This document shows, piece by piece, positions 7,451-15,343 of a stretch of DNA of 44,128 nt. Source of the DNA: Bacteroidaceae bacterium (GTDB lineage Bacteria; Bacteroidota; Bacteroidia; Bacteroidales; Bacteroidaceae); assembly GCA_017619335.1 (NCBI GenBank), contig JAFZSP010000068.1, forward strand, positions 1-44,128, given 5' to 3'. Position 1 is the stretch's first letter, and every line of letters begins with the position of its first letter. Both the position numbers and the translations under genes were made by a program. The notes beneath the pieces were generated by a model. It was not told the DNA's origin and ran no database searches. It saw nothing but the letters and a program-made list of their open reading frames with translations.

Positions 7451-8773
7451 CTAATCTCTCTTGAAAATATCTCTTGTATAGACCTTGTCTTCCACATCGT
7501 CCAGGGCGACATCATAACGGTTGGCGATGATGGCCTGGGACAGACGCTTGAACTCAGCCAGATCATTTATGATGCGGCTGCCAAAGAATGTGGTGCCATC
7601 CTCCAGGGTCGGCTCATAGATAATGACCTTGGCGCCCTTGGCTTTGATGCGTTTCATAATGCCCTGAATGGCACTCTGACGGAAGTTGTCGGAGTTGGAC
7701 TTCATCGTGAGTCGATAAACTCCCACGACCACCTCATGTTCCTTCGCAGTATCGTAGGAACTGTTGGCGCTGTAATAACCGGCGCATTCCAGCACACGGT
7801 CAGCGATATAGTCTTTGCGGGTACGGTTGCTGTCCACGATGGCCTTGATGAGGTTCTCAGGCACATCGTTGAAATTTGCAAGCAGCTGCTTGGTGTCCTT
7901 CGGCAGGCAGTAGCCACCGTAACCGAACGAAGGATTGTTATAGTGTGAACCAATACGCGGGTCGAGGCAAACGCCATCAATAATGGCCTGTGTGTCAAGG
8001 CCCTTCATTTCTGCGTATGTATCCAACTCATTGAAATAGCTGACGCGCAGAGCCAGGTACGTATTCGCGAACAGCTTCACAGCCTCTGCCTCAGTACTTC
8101 CCATGAACAAACAAGGAATACCCTTGTTGAATTGACAATTGACAATTGAGAATTGAGAATTATCTGACGAGTCCTTTGAAGGGCCGAGGGCGCCTTCTAC
8201 TAGGAGGGAGGCAAAGGTATGAGCAGCTTCTTCCAGTGCGGGTTCATCGTATCCAGCGATAATACGTGAGGGATACAGGTTATCATACAGTGCCTTGCTC
8301 TCGCGGAGGAACTCCGGTGCGAAGAAGATTTTAGGCACGACCACCTTCATCTTGCCGTCAGCCTGGCGCTCGCGGTAACTGAACTTTTCACGTGCGGACT
8401 TCGTGTAGCCCACAGGGATGGTCGATTTAATCACCATCACAGCATCCGGGTTCACCTCCAAGACCAATTCAATCACCTCTTCCACATGGGTTGTGTCGAA
8501 GAAATTCTTCTTGGGGTCATAGTTGGTGGGAGCTGCGATGACCACAAAGTCGGCATCGCGATAGGCAGCCCGGCCATCGAGCGTAGCCACCAAATCCAAC
8601 TGTTTCTCTGCCAAATATTTCTCAATGTATTCATCCTGGATGGGAGAAATCTTCATATTGATTCTCTCCACCTTCTCGGGAATCACATCCACTGCCATCA
8701 CTTTGTGGTGCTGTGCCAAGAGAATTGCTATACTAAGACCGACATAGCCGGTACCTGCTACTGCTATCTTCAA
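7451..8773 (-). CDS. ugd: UDP-glucose 6-dehydrogenase with an in-frame repeat insertion
   Basis: Oxidises UDP-glucose to UDP-glucuronate with NAD. Visible motifs are the Rossmann GTGYVG (residues 8-13), APEFLRES (152-159) and the catalytic Cys289 in [13 protein letters not shown]. It starts with TTG, because the only upstream in-frame codon before a stop is ATT; the start overlaps the stop of the nucleotidyltransferase gene by 4 bp. At 440 residues it is longer than I would expect for this family. The extra length includes about residues 197-219 ([11 protein letters not shown]), encoded by an AATTGACAATTG-type simple repeat. This lies between the NAD and sugar domains and should be tolerated as a surface loop. 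Confidence 0.92.
   Translation of the reverse strand: MKIAVAGTGYVGLSIAILLAQHHKVMAVDVIPEKVERINMKISPIQDEYIEKYLAEKQLDLVATLDGRAAYRDADFVVIAAPTNYDPKKNFFDTTHVEEVIELVLEVNPDAVMVIKSTIPVGYTKSAREKFSYRERQADGKMKVVVPKIFFAPEFLRESKALYDNLYPSRIIAGYDEPALEEAAHTFASLLVEGALGPSKDSSDNSQFSIVNCQFNKGIPCLFMGSTEAEAVKLFANTYLALRVSYFNELDTYAEMKGLDTQAIIDGVCLDPRIGSHYNNPSFGYGGYCLPKDTKQLLANFNDVPENLIKAIVDSNRTRKDYIADRVLECAGYYSANSSYDTAKEHEVVVGVYRLTMKSNSDNFRQSAIQGIMKRIKAKGAKVIIYEPTLEDGTTFFGSRIINDLAEFKRLSQAIIANRYDVALDDVEDKVYTRDIFKRD
8130..8162. repeat. AATTGACAATTGAGAATT-type repeat inside ugd
   Basis: Tandem short units of ATTGAC and ATTGAG occupy an otherwise GC-richer gene. They are read on the minus strand as [11 protein letters not shown]. 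The tract contains AATTG/CAATT palindromes. Similar tracts are, as I recall, common between genes in Bacteroidales; here one lies in frame inside an enzyme. Confidence 0.8.
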
Positions 8774-9492
8774 AATGCTTCAAATATTCTTTGAACTTCT
8801 TTGTAGCTGTCCAAATTACCGATGTCGTAACGGCGACCCGGCATTTCCCATGCATGAACGGGAGTCTGAATACACAGCCATGCGATGAAGCTGCCTGGTG
8901 CATCAGTGCCACAGCCGTCTTTAATGCCTTTATCCACCAGTGGGAGATCCTCCTTTCTATAGATATAGAATGGAGGGCAACACCAGTGGCTCTTGGGTTC
9001 TGCCGGTTTCTCCTCCATGGAGAGGATGCGACCGTCTGCATCCACTTCCACCACTCCAGTTTTGTGGAGCTTTGCCAGGTCGGGTTCATAGAAGCGCATG
9101 ATGCACGTGGTGCCCTTCTCCTGAAAATAGTCCAAGTATTCTTTCAGACTGAAAGACAAGAGGTTGTCACCAGCCATCACGAGCAAGTCATCTTTGACGC
9201 CCTTGAGGCGGATGCCCAATTCAATGTCTCTAACGGCTCCAAGACGATTGTCATTATTCGTGGTGCCATCATCAATAATGGTAAAACGCCCCTTGGACCA
9301 CTCCTCAAAGATATTAGCGAATTTGTGGTTTGTGACCACAATATACTCGTCTATGATACCGGTCTGATCCAAATCATCAATCAGCCAGTCCAGAATGGCC
9401 TTCTCCCCGACCTTCAACAACGGCTTAGGGAAGTTCTCTGTGAGCGGATACAGCCTAGTAGCATAGCCTGCAGCCAGAATCAGACATTGCAT
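8770..9492 (-). CDS. Sugar-phosphate nucleotidyltransferase
   Basis: The start at 9492 ([29 protein letters not shown]) places the nucleotide-binding signature at the N-terminus as in this family; a longer frame upstream is rejected. The protein is 240 residues. MAGDNL (metal and nucleotide site), [16 protein letters not shown] and [13 protein letters not shown] are typical of RmlA/GalU-like NDP-sugar pyrophosphorylases. It lies between a GHMP sugar kinase and ugd, with a 4-bp overlap to ugd. It most likely activates the sugar-1-phosphate made by that kinase; the nucleotide and the sugar are not determined by sequence. Confidence 0.85.
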   Translation of the reverse strand: MQCLILAAGYATRLYPLTENFPKPLLKVGEKAILDWLIDDLDQTGIIDEYIVVTNHKFANIFEEWSKGRFTIIDDGTTNNDNRLGAVRDIELGIRLKGVKDDLLVMAGDNLLSFSLKEYLDYFQEKGTTCIMRFYEPDLAKLHKTGVVEVDADGRILSMEEKPAEPKSHWCCPPFYIYRKEDLPLVDKGIKDGCGTDAPGSFIAWLCIQTPVHAWEMPGRRYDIGNLDSYKEVQRIFEAF

Positions 9493-9526
9493 GAGAGTTG
9501 AAAGATTAGGTTTTAGGGGGTATCGT

Positions 9527-10702
9527 TTAGAGGGAGACTCCATCTGCGCTTTTGCAGATGAATACACCATATTTTCCTTTCATTTCAGGGAAAGCTTTCA
9601 GGTATTCAGCAGTCACTCTCTCACGGATACACTCTTCAAAAGATGGGTCAATCAATGCCATGCAACAGCCCTTGAAGCCAGCCCCGGAAAAGCGTCCGCC
9701 ATAGATACCGTCAGTCTGGGTCATAATCTCATAGAGCTTAATCTGCTCGGGAGCCCCTGACTCCCAGTTGTGAATGCTGCTCCAGCCTGACTCGAAGGAG
9801 AGCTTGCCATAAACCTCAATATATCCTTTTCTCCAGGCTTCCGCACCTTTCTCAACACGCTCAAACTCCGTGTACCAGTGTTCGCAACGCTTAGCCCATG
9901 GTTCTGGGAGACGTGATTTATACTGTTCGTAAATCTCGCGGGGCACATTGCGAGCCATTGCCTCCTTGAACTTGCCGTATTCCAAACCTGCAAAAGCCTG
10001 CAAAGCATACACTCCGGATTTGAGCTCGTCCACTCGCATATTGAATTTCGAGCATGCCAAGCTATGTTCCAGGCCGGAGAAGAAGATGGCAATCTTGTAG
10101 GGCTTCATTGCCGGGCTTTGGGGGATCAACTCATATTGTCCATCTTTGGTATCTAAATACAGGAGATGGTTTTTCTTGCTGAGCACCTCGCAGCTCTGGT
10201 CGAGTTTTCCCACGCTCACGCCCACATAATTAAGCTCTGCATCGTATGCCGTATCAATGATTTCCTGCTGACTCAGCTGGATACCATTCACCTTGCATAG
10301 TGCCTGCAAGAACGAGATAATCACCGCTGCTGACGAGGAAAGGCCACCAATGGGAAGGGTTCCCTCAATCACTCCGCACAGTCCCACCTCCAGCTTATAC
10401 TTTTTTTCCAATGCGAGGGTAGCTCCACGAAGATAATCGGCCCAATCCTCCTGCTTATGAGAAGGCACGGAAGCGATGTGCCACTGTGCACGCTTGGTGA
10501 ACTGGAGAGAGACCATTTCCACCACGCCATTCATCTTGGGAGCGTATGCGATATGGATGCCCTTTTCAATGGCCAGACCAGTGATTTTTCCCAGATTATG
10601 GTCGGAATGTGCACCAATCGGACAAATACGGTATGGACAGAAGGCCATTCCTTCCGGCTCCCTTCCATAGATGGTTCCAAAACGTTCTTCGCAAAGCATC
10701 AT
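9527..10702 (-). CDS. GHMP-family sugar kinase (galactokinase-like, possibly uronate kinase)
   Basis: A 391-residue GHMP kinase that phosphorylates a sugar at C1. Motif 1 near residues 22-37 reads CPYRICPIGAHSDHN, where typical galactokinases have GEHTDYN. Motif 2 is GTLPIGGLSSSAAV (about 114-127), and motif 3 lies near the C-terminus (GGRFSGAGFKGCCMAL). The GAHxDH form recalls plant galacturonokinases, and the neighbours handle UDP-uronates, so glucuronate or galacturonate is a plausible substrate; this is inference. The start overlaps the stop of the epimerase gene (ATGA), so translation is probably coupled. Confidence 0.85.
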   Translation of the reverse strand: MMLCEERFGTIYGREPEGMAFCPYRICPIGAHSDHNLGKITGLAIEKGIHIAYAPKMNGVVEMVSLQFTKRAQWHIASVPSHKQEDWADYLRGATLALEKKYKLEVGLCGVIEGTLPIGGLSSSAAVIISFLQALCKVNGIQLSQQEIIDTAYDAELNYVGVSVGKLDQSCEVLSKKNHLLYLDTKDGQYELIPQSPAMKPYKIAIFFSGLEHSLACSKFNMRVDELKSGVYALQAFAGLEYGKFKEAMARNVPREIYEQYKSRLPEPWAKRCEHWYTEFERVEKGAEAWRKGYIEVYGKLSFESGWSSIHNWESGAPEQIKLYEIMTQTDGIYGGRFSGAGFKGCCMALIDPSFEECIRERVTAEYLKAFPEMKGKYGVFICKSADGVSL

Positions 10703-11793
10703 TGAGCTGGATTATAATAGGATTTGTACCACTGTGCGAACTTCCTCAAGCCCTCACGCAAGGTTATTTTCGGGGTGAACCCGAAGTCACGCTCTAATGC
10801 TGTGGCATCAGCGTATGTAGTAGGCACATCGCCGGGCTGCATGGGTACCAGTTTCTTGTGGGCATCGAAGTCATAATTCTGAGGGAGAACCCCTGCACGC
10901 ACCAGTTCCTCTTGTAGGATTTGTACAAAATCCAGCAGGTTCTCGGGCTGACCGCCACCTATATTATATATTGCGTACGGGGGAATGGGCAGTCCATCTT
11001 CACCTTTCTTACGCTCAGGTGCCTTAGCCATCACTCTGACGATGCCTTCTACGATATCATCGACGTATGTGAAGTCACGACGACAATTGCCATAATTGAA
11101 TATCTGAATGGTTTCTCCCTTCAAGAGTTTATTGGTGAAACCAAAATAGGCCATATCGGGGCGTCCCGCGGGACCATACACGGTGAAAAATCGGAGGCCT
11201 GTTGTCGGGATGTCATACAGTTTGCTGTAACAATGGGCAAAGAGTTCGTTGCTCTTCTTGGTGGCAGCATACAACGAAACGGGATTATCCACGCGATCAT
11301 CGGTACTAAATGGCACCTTTTTGTTTCCGCCGTAAACACTGGAACTGCTGGCATATACCAGATGCTCCACAGGATTGTGACGACAGGCTTCGAGGATGTT
11401 GTAGAATCCTATCATGTTACTTTGGATGTAAGCATCTGGATTCTCAATGCTGTAACGCACGCCAGCTTGTGCAGCGAGGTTAACCACAACATCAAAGTGG
11501 TTTTCTGCGAAGAGGCGATCAATGAGGGCTTTATCTGCGATGTCGCCTCGGACGAAGGACCAGGTATTTCCCGACGGAGAACCGTCGGGCACAGTGGCAT
11601 CAGAACTGGGGGCCGTCGGGAGCGAGGCCAGCTGCTCGATTTCCTGGAGGCGGTATTTCTTGAGGGATACATCATAGTAGGCATTCATATTGTCAACGCC
11701 CACAATGGTGGCATCCTTCAAATCCTTGAGGAGGCGCTTTACCAGGTTGCTGCCAATGAATCCGGCGCTACCGGTTACAAGAATCTTCTTCAT
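10699..11793 (-). CDS. NAD-dependent UDP-uronate 4-epimerase with an in-frame palindrome insertion
   Basis: A short-chain dehydrogenase/reductase-type sugar-nucleotide epimerase of 364 residues. The NAD-binding GSAGFIG is at residues 8-14 and the catalytic pair Y175/K179 in YAATK. DNMNAYYDVSLKKYRL is the mark of UDP-glucuronate 4-epimerases, converting UDP-glucuronate to UDP-galacturonate, and this fits with ugd in the same operon. About 20 residues (55-76, around ATVPDGSPSGN) interrupt the usual short loop before WSFVRGDI. That segment is encoded by a hairpin repeat like those at 1121-1556. The gene lies 3 bp after rmlB. Confidence 0.88.
   Translation of the reverse strand: MKKILVTGSAGFIGSNLVKRLLKDLKDATIVGVDNMNAYYDVSLKKYRLQEIEQLASLPTAPSSDATVPDGSPSGNTWSFVRGDIADKALIDRLFAENHFDVVVNLAAQAGVRYSIENPDAYIQSNMIGFYNILEACRHNPVEHLVYASSSSVYGGNKKVPFSTDDRVDNPVSLYAATKKSNELFAHCYSKLYDIPTTGLRFFTVYGPAGRPDMAYFGFTNKLLKGETIQIFNYGNCRRDFTYVDDIVEGIVRVMAKAPERKKGEDGLPIPPYAIYNIGGGQPENLLDFVQILQEELVRAGVLPQNYDFDAHKKLVPMQPGDVPTTYADATALERDFGFTPKITLREGLRKFAQWYKSYYNPAQ
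11570..11592 (-). repeat. Hairpin element inside the epimerase gene
   Basis: On the plus strand CCCGACGG-AGAA-CCGTCGGG is followed by CAC, a perfect 8-bp stem with the AGAA loop. It has the layout of the linker units at 1121-1556 with a different stem, that is, compensatory changes. It is read in frame on the minus strand as VPDGSPSG. Confidence 0.85.
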
Positions 11794-11796
11794 TCC

Positions 11797-12930
11797 TTAA
11801 CGGTTCTTATACATATCATCGTAGTACTTCTGATAATCACCAGAAGTCACGTTGTCCATCCATTCTTGGTTGTCCAGGTACCAGCGGACGGTCTTCTCGA
11901 TGCCTTCCTCGAACTGGAGGGAGGGTTCCCAACCGAGTTCGCGCTGGAGCTTGGAGCTGTCGATGGCGTAACGGAGGTCGTGGCCTGCACGGTCTGTGAC
12001 GTAGGTGATCAGGTCCATATCAGCACCCTCGGGACGACCGAGAAGACGATCGACGGTGTTGATGAGCACCTTAATGATGTCAATATTCTTCCACTCGTTG
12101 AAGCCTCCGATGTTATAGGTCTCGGCTATCTTTCCCTCATGGAAGATGACATCGATGGCCCGGGCATGATCCACCACATAGAGCCAGTCGCGCACATTCT
12201 CGCCCTTGCCATACACGGGTAGGGGCTTGCGATGACGGATGTTATTGATAAACAGCGGTATCAGTTTCTCGGGGAACTGATAGGGGCCGTAGTTGTTGGA
12301 GCAGTTGGTAACAATCGTAGGCATTCCGAAAGTATCGTGGAAAGCTCGCACGAAGTGGTCTGAGCTGGCCTTGGCAGCAGAATACGGGCTGTGCGGCTGG
12401 TACTTCAACTCCTCCGTGAAGAACTTCTCACCGTAGGCCAGGTGGTGCTTGCCGCTGGAAGCCTTGGTAGTAAACGGCGGCTCAATGCCCTCGGGATGCG
12501 TCATCTGCAGGGCTCCATAGACCTCATCGGTGGAGATGTGGTAAAAGCGCTTGCCCTCATACTTCTCCGGCAGGCTCTCCCAGTAGGCCTTGGCGGCCTG
12601 GAGCAACGAGAGGGTTCCCATCACATTCGTTTGTGCGAAGGTAAAGGGATCCTTGATGGAGCGGTCCACATGGGACTCGGCTGCCAGATGGATGATGCCA
12701 TCCACCTTCTCCTCCTGCATCAGCTGGAGGACGCCCTGAAAATCGCAGATATCCATGCGGACGAAGCGGTAGTTGGGCTTGTCTTCGATATCTTTCAGAT
12801 TGGCCAGGTTGCCTGCGTAGGTCAACTTGTCCAGATTGATGATGCGATAGTTGGGGTATTTGTTGACGAACAGCCTGACAACGTGGCTGCCAATGAATCC
12901 GGCACCGCCGGTGATGATGATATTTCGCAT
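11797..12930 (-). CDS. rmlB: dTDP-glucose 4,6-dehydratase
   Basis: Converts dTDP-glucose to dTDP-4-keto-6-deoxyglucose, the branch point to rhamnose and other deoxysugars. The Rossmann GGAGFIG (residues 8-14), the catalytic T134-D135-E136 and Y183/K187 in YSAAK are all present. It is 377 residues, with the longer loop (about 140-178, HPEGIEPPFTTKASS) that I associate with Bacteroidales members of the family. It lies 4 bp downstream of the UpxY-like gene. The rmlA, rmlC and rmlD genes are not in the window. Confidence 0.93.
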   Translation of the reverse strand: MRNIIITGGAGFIGSHVVRLFVNKYPNYRIINLDKLTYAGNLANLKDIEDKPNYRFVRMDICDFQGVLQLMQEEKVDGIIHLAAESHVDRSIKDPFTFAQTNVMGTLSLLQAAKAYWESLPEKYEGKRFYHISTDEVYGALQMTHPEGIEPPFTTKASSGKHHLAYGEKFFTEELKYQPHSPYSAAKASSDHFVRAFHDTFGMPTIVTNCSNNYGPYQFPEKLIPLFINNIRHRKPLPVYGKGENVRDWLYVVDHARAIDVIFHEGKIAETYNIGGFNEWKNIDIIKVLINTVDRLLGRPEGADMDLITYVTDRAGHDLRYAIDSSKLQRELGWEPSLQFEEGIEKTVRWYLDNQEWMDNVTSGDYQKYYDDMYKNR

Positions 12931-12934
12931 AATT

Positions 12935-14098
12935 CTATACCTTCTTGCCCTTGCGGATAAGGGCTACGAAACGTTTTAATTGACGTGATTTGGGTTGACG
13001 ATTCTGGACGTACTGCTTGGCCAGGCGGCTGTAGGAGGTCTCGCCTGTGGCGATGTAAAGTGCTATCCAGAGGTAGGTACGGGTATCTGTGGCAGCTCGC
13101 GACTCGCCTTTTGCATTGATTTCTGCGAGTTTCTGCAGCGCCTTTTCCTTCAGATCGCGCTCTCCGGGCTCGTCCTTACAGAGGTGTGCACAAATCAGCA
13201 TGAGTGCCAGGAAATGCGTGGCAGCGGACTTTCCCTCCACCTCGTGACCGCGGTAACGATAGAGGCGGTTGAGCATATCCACGTCCTTGGTGGTGACCTT
13301 AGGGTCTTTGACACGTTTGACGCGGTGTGCCAGGATGGCAAGGAGATGGGTTTGGGTGTAGTCGATGAAGTCTGTGCGGATGGCGTCGGAGCTCTCGTGT
13401 CCCAGGATGGAGACCTGATGCCGCTGGACATTTTCCATGCGGATATTGGCGGCACCATTGATGAGCGGAATCGTCAGTTCCAGGGAGATTTTCCCTTTGT
13501 TCTGATGAACCCTGGTGACCAGTGCCTCGTGCCCTGCGAAAGGTCCCTCCTCTATCCGCACCTTGTCCAAGGCTTCAATGCCGCTGATGGGCGGGATGAC
13601 ACGGAACGTACCTTTATAATCCACACACGCATTGATGAACGCCTCCATGATGTTGTCACGGACAGTGGCCAGACTGCCATCGGTGTCGTGATAGAACCGC
13701 AACCCGATGGGATGAGGCAGGTTCTCCTTGCTGTTGACCAGTCGGGCCGCATCTCTCTCCGTGGTGCGCAGGAAGATGATGTGCTTGAAGAGGTTAAAAG
13801 TCCGTTGTGCCTCGTAGTCAGGCTCCTGGTTGGGACGCGTCTCACGGGTGCGCAGGAAGTCGTAGGGATAGAAGGTGGTGATGATGTTCCGACCCTTCTC
13901 CAGTTTCTGGGAGAGGGAATCGCTGTCCGATTCCGGTGTGAGGCGTTGCACGTTAACGGAGTCCAGCCATTTCTGTAGGTAGCTGGCCTCTACGAACAGC
14001 ATCACGAACCACCGGATGATATTTTTCCGGGGTTTCGCCGCTGGTGGAATGGGCTCAGACTGTGTGGGCGTCTCAGACGCTACGGGTTTGATGTCCAT
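12935..14098 (-). CDS. UpxY-like NusG-family antiterminator with a C-terminal extension
   Basis: First gene of the polysaccharide operon. The chosen start (14098, MDIKPVAS) follows a short leader; an in-frame ATG at 14131 is possible. A NusG N-terminal-like domain begins at about residue 28 (IIRWFVMLFVEASYLQKWLD), with FKHIIFLRTT at 104-113. A KOW-like motif (LDKVRIEEGPFAGHEALVTRV) lies at about 177-197. UpxY proteins act on RNA polymerase in the leader to allow read-through of long capsule operons. Here about 170 further helical, basic residues follow the KOW region, about twice the size of ordinary UpxY proteins. The role of this extension is unknown. Confidence 0.8.
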   Translation of the reverse strand: MDIKPVASETPTQSEPIPPAAKPRKNIIRWFVMLFVEASYLQKWLDSVNVQRLTPESDSDSLSQKLEKGRNIITTFYPYDFLRTRETRPNQEPDYEAQRTFNLFKHIIFLRTTERDAARLVNSKENLPHPIGLRFYHDTDGSLATVRDNIMEAFINACVDYKGTFRVIPPISGIEALDKVRIEEGPFAGHEALVTRVHQNKGKISLELTIPLINGAANIRMENVQRHQVSILGHESSDAIRTDFIDYTQTHLLAILAHRVKRVKDPKVTTKDVDMLNRLYRYRGHEVEGKSAATHFLALMLICAHLCKDEPGERDLKEKALQKLAEINAKGESRAATDTRTYLWIALYIATGETSYSRLAKQYVQNRQPKSRQLKRFVALIRKGKKV

Positions 14099-14316
14099 AC
14101 AAAACTTCTCTCTTGGACGACTGCTTGCCATCCAAACAAACTACTTAATTTCCAGATGGTTAAATGCTGCTGGAGAGTGTGTCTAACTACCGATATTCCG
14201 AATTCGCCTCGTGGAGTGATTCATCGGTCAGCATTTGAACCTGTCAATATGGGCTCTCGCCCGGGGTTTACATGCAAATTTGTGCGCCAATAGAAGTGTT
14301 ACCCTCTAAAAGCGCA
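14099..14316 (-). promoter_or_regulatory. Leader of the polysaccharide operon
   Basis: A long untranslated stretch between the predicted promoter at 14317 and the UpxY-like start. It contains a GGGC-TCTC-GCCC hairpin near 14252-14263 and no gene. In Bacteroides capsule loci, UpxY-type proteins act on such leaders, so this is the likely site of antitermination control. That role is inference. Confidence 0.5.
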
Positions 14317-14324
14317 CAAAGGTA
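14317..14324 (-). promoter_or_regulatory. -7 promoter box for the polysaccharide operon
   Basis: TACCTTTG on the minus strand, followed by TGCGC, matches the Bacteroidetes -7 consensus TAnnTTTG. Upstream is T-rich sequence, consistent with a weak -33 element. Confidence 0.7.
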
Positions 14325-14463
14325 CGGAGAAAAATCTAAAGAAACCTTACGAACCTCGTTAAAGAACGTTAAACCGCACACAAAAGGAGTCTTTTGCGCA
14401 ATTTCCAGCGCTTTTGGCGATGGTGATGTGGTTTTTTAGTCGGAAATTCCGTGAACGTCATTT

Positions 14464-15174
14464 TCAATCCTCTCCCATCGAAGCGATGAGTCGGTAGCCC
14501 TTACCGTGGACGTTGTTGATCTCAATATCGGGATCGTCCTTCAGGTGCTTGCGGAGCTTGGTGATATAGACGTCCATGGAGCGGGCGTTGAAGTAGTTGT
14601 CATCTATCCAGATGGTCTTCAGTGCCAGTTCGCGCTGGAGGACGTCGTTAGCGTGAGCACAGAGGAGGATGAGGAGTTCGCTCTCCTTGGTGGTGAGCTT
14701 GATTTGCTTGCCGTCGATGGAGAGCATCTGGCGCTTGGTGTCGAAATCGAAGCGTCCGATGTGATAGACAGCCACATTCTTGACCTGCTTGCCGTGAACG
14801 CGACGCAGGATGGCTTCCATGCGATAGACCAGCTCTTCCATGGAGAACGGCTTGGTGATGTAATCGTCGGCACCAATCTTGAAGCCCTCGAAGATGTCTT
14901 CCTTCAAGTTCTTGGCTGTCAGGAAGATGATGGGCACATCCTGATTAACCTGGCGGATTTCCTGGGCCAGTGCGAAGCCGTCCATTTTGGGCATCATGAC
15001 GTCCAGGACGCACATGTCATAAGGGGTTTTGAGGAATGCCTTGTAGCCGGCTTCACCGTCGGGGCAGAGGTCTGCGTCGAAGCCCTTAGCCTGCAGGTAT
15101 TCACGGAGCAACATTCCGAGGCTCTCATCGTCCTCGCAAAGTAAGATTTTCAGTTTGGATTCGTCTTGAGTCAT
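14464..15174 (-). CDS. rprY: OmpR-type response regulator (RprY-like)
   Basis: A 236-residue two-domain regulator. The receiver domain has the acidic pair D15/D16, the phospho-acceptor D58 in VLDVMMPKMDG, T86 and K108. The C-terminal winged-helix DNA-binding domain covers about 137-232 (LTTKESELLILLCAHANDVLQRE, SMDVYITKLRKHL, NVHGKGYRL). It lies downstream of its kinase gene in the same direction, separated by a repeat-rich 169-bp gap. RprXY in Bacteroides affects envelope and antibiotic responses; the signal here is unknown. Confidence 0.9.
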   Translation of the reverse strand: MTQDESKLKILLCEDDESLGMLLREYLQAKGFDADLCPDGEAGYKAFLKTPYDMCVLDVMMPKMDGFALAQEIRQVNQDVPIIFLTAKNLKEDIFEGFKIGADDYITKPFSMEELVYRMEAILRRVHGKQVKNVAVYHIGRFDFDTKRQMLSIDGKQIKLTTKESELLILLCAHANDVLQRELALKTIWIDDNYFNARSMDVYITKLRKHLKDDPDIEINNVHGKGYRLIASMGED

Positions 15175-15197
15175 AGTAGTTGTTTTTTATGGAAGCC

Positions 15198-15342
15198 CCC
15201 TTCTAACTTCCCCCAAGGGGGAAGAACGCCATTCTACTTGAAGTGAGCTTCTGAGTTTAACAAATAGAGTTTAATATTTAGTGTTTAATATTTAGTTCGA
15301 GTTTTAAGAGCTCCCTCCCCTTGGGGAGGGCTGGGGTGGGCC
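15198..15342. repeat. Repeat-rich spacer between the kinase and regulator genes
   Basis: No gene. The spacer holds CTTCCCCC-AAGGGGGAAG, a perfect palindrome near 15209-15226. It also has direct repeats of TTTAATATTTAGT near 15268-15296 and a GC-rich CCTCCCCTTGGGGAGG palindrome near 15312-15327 followed by GCTGGGGTGGG. Such tracts look like dispersed Bacteroidales repeats. They could shape the mRNA between the kinase and regulator cistrons. Confidence 0.65.
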
Positions 15343-15343
15343 C

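Noticed and set aside
7426..7566. Longer N-terminus of the Wza-type protein
   Set aside because: It would place 47 unrelated residues before a clear signal peptide and overlap ugd.
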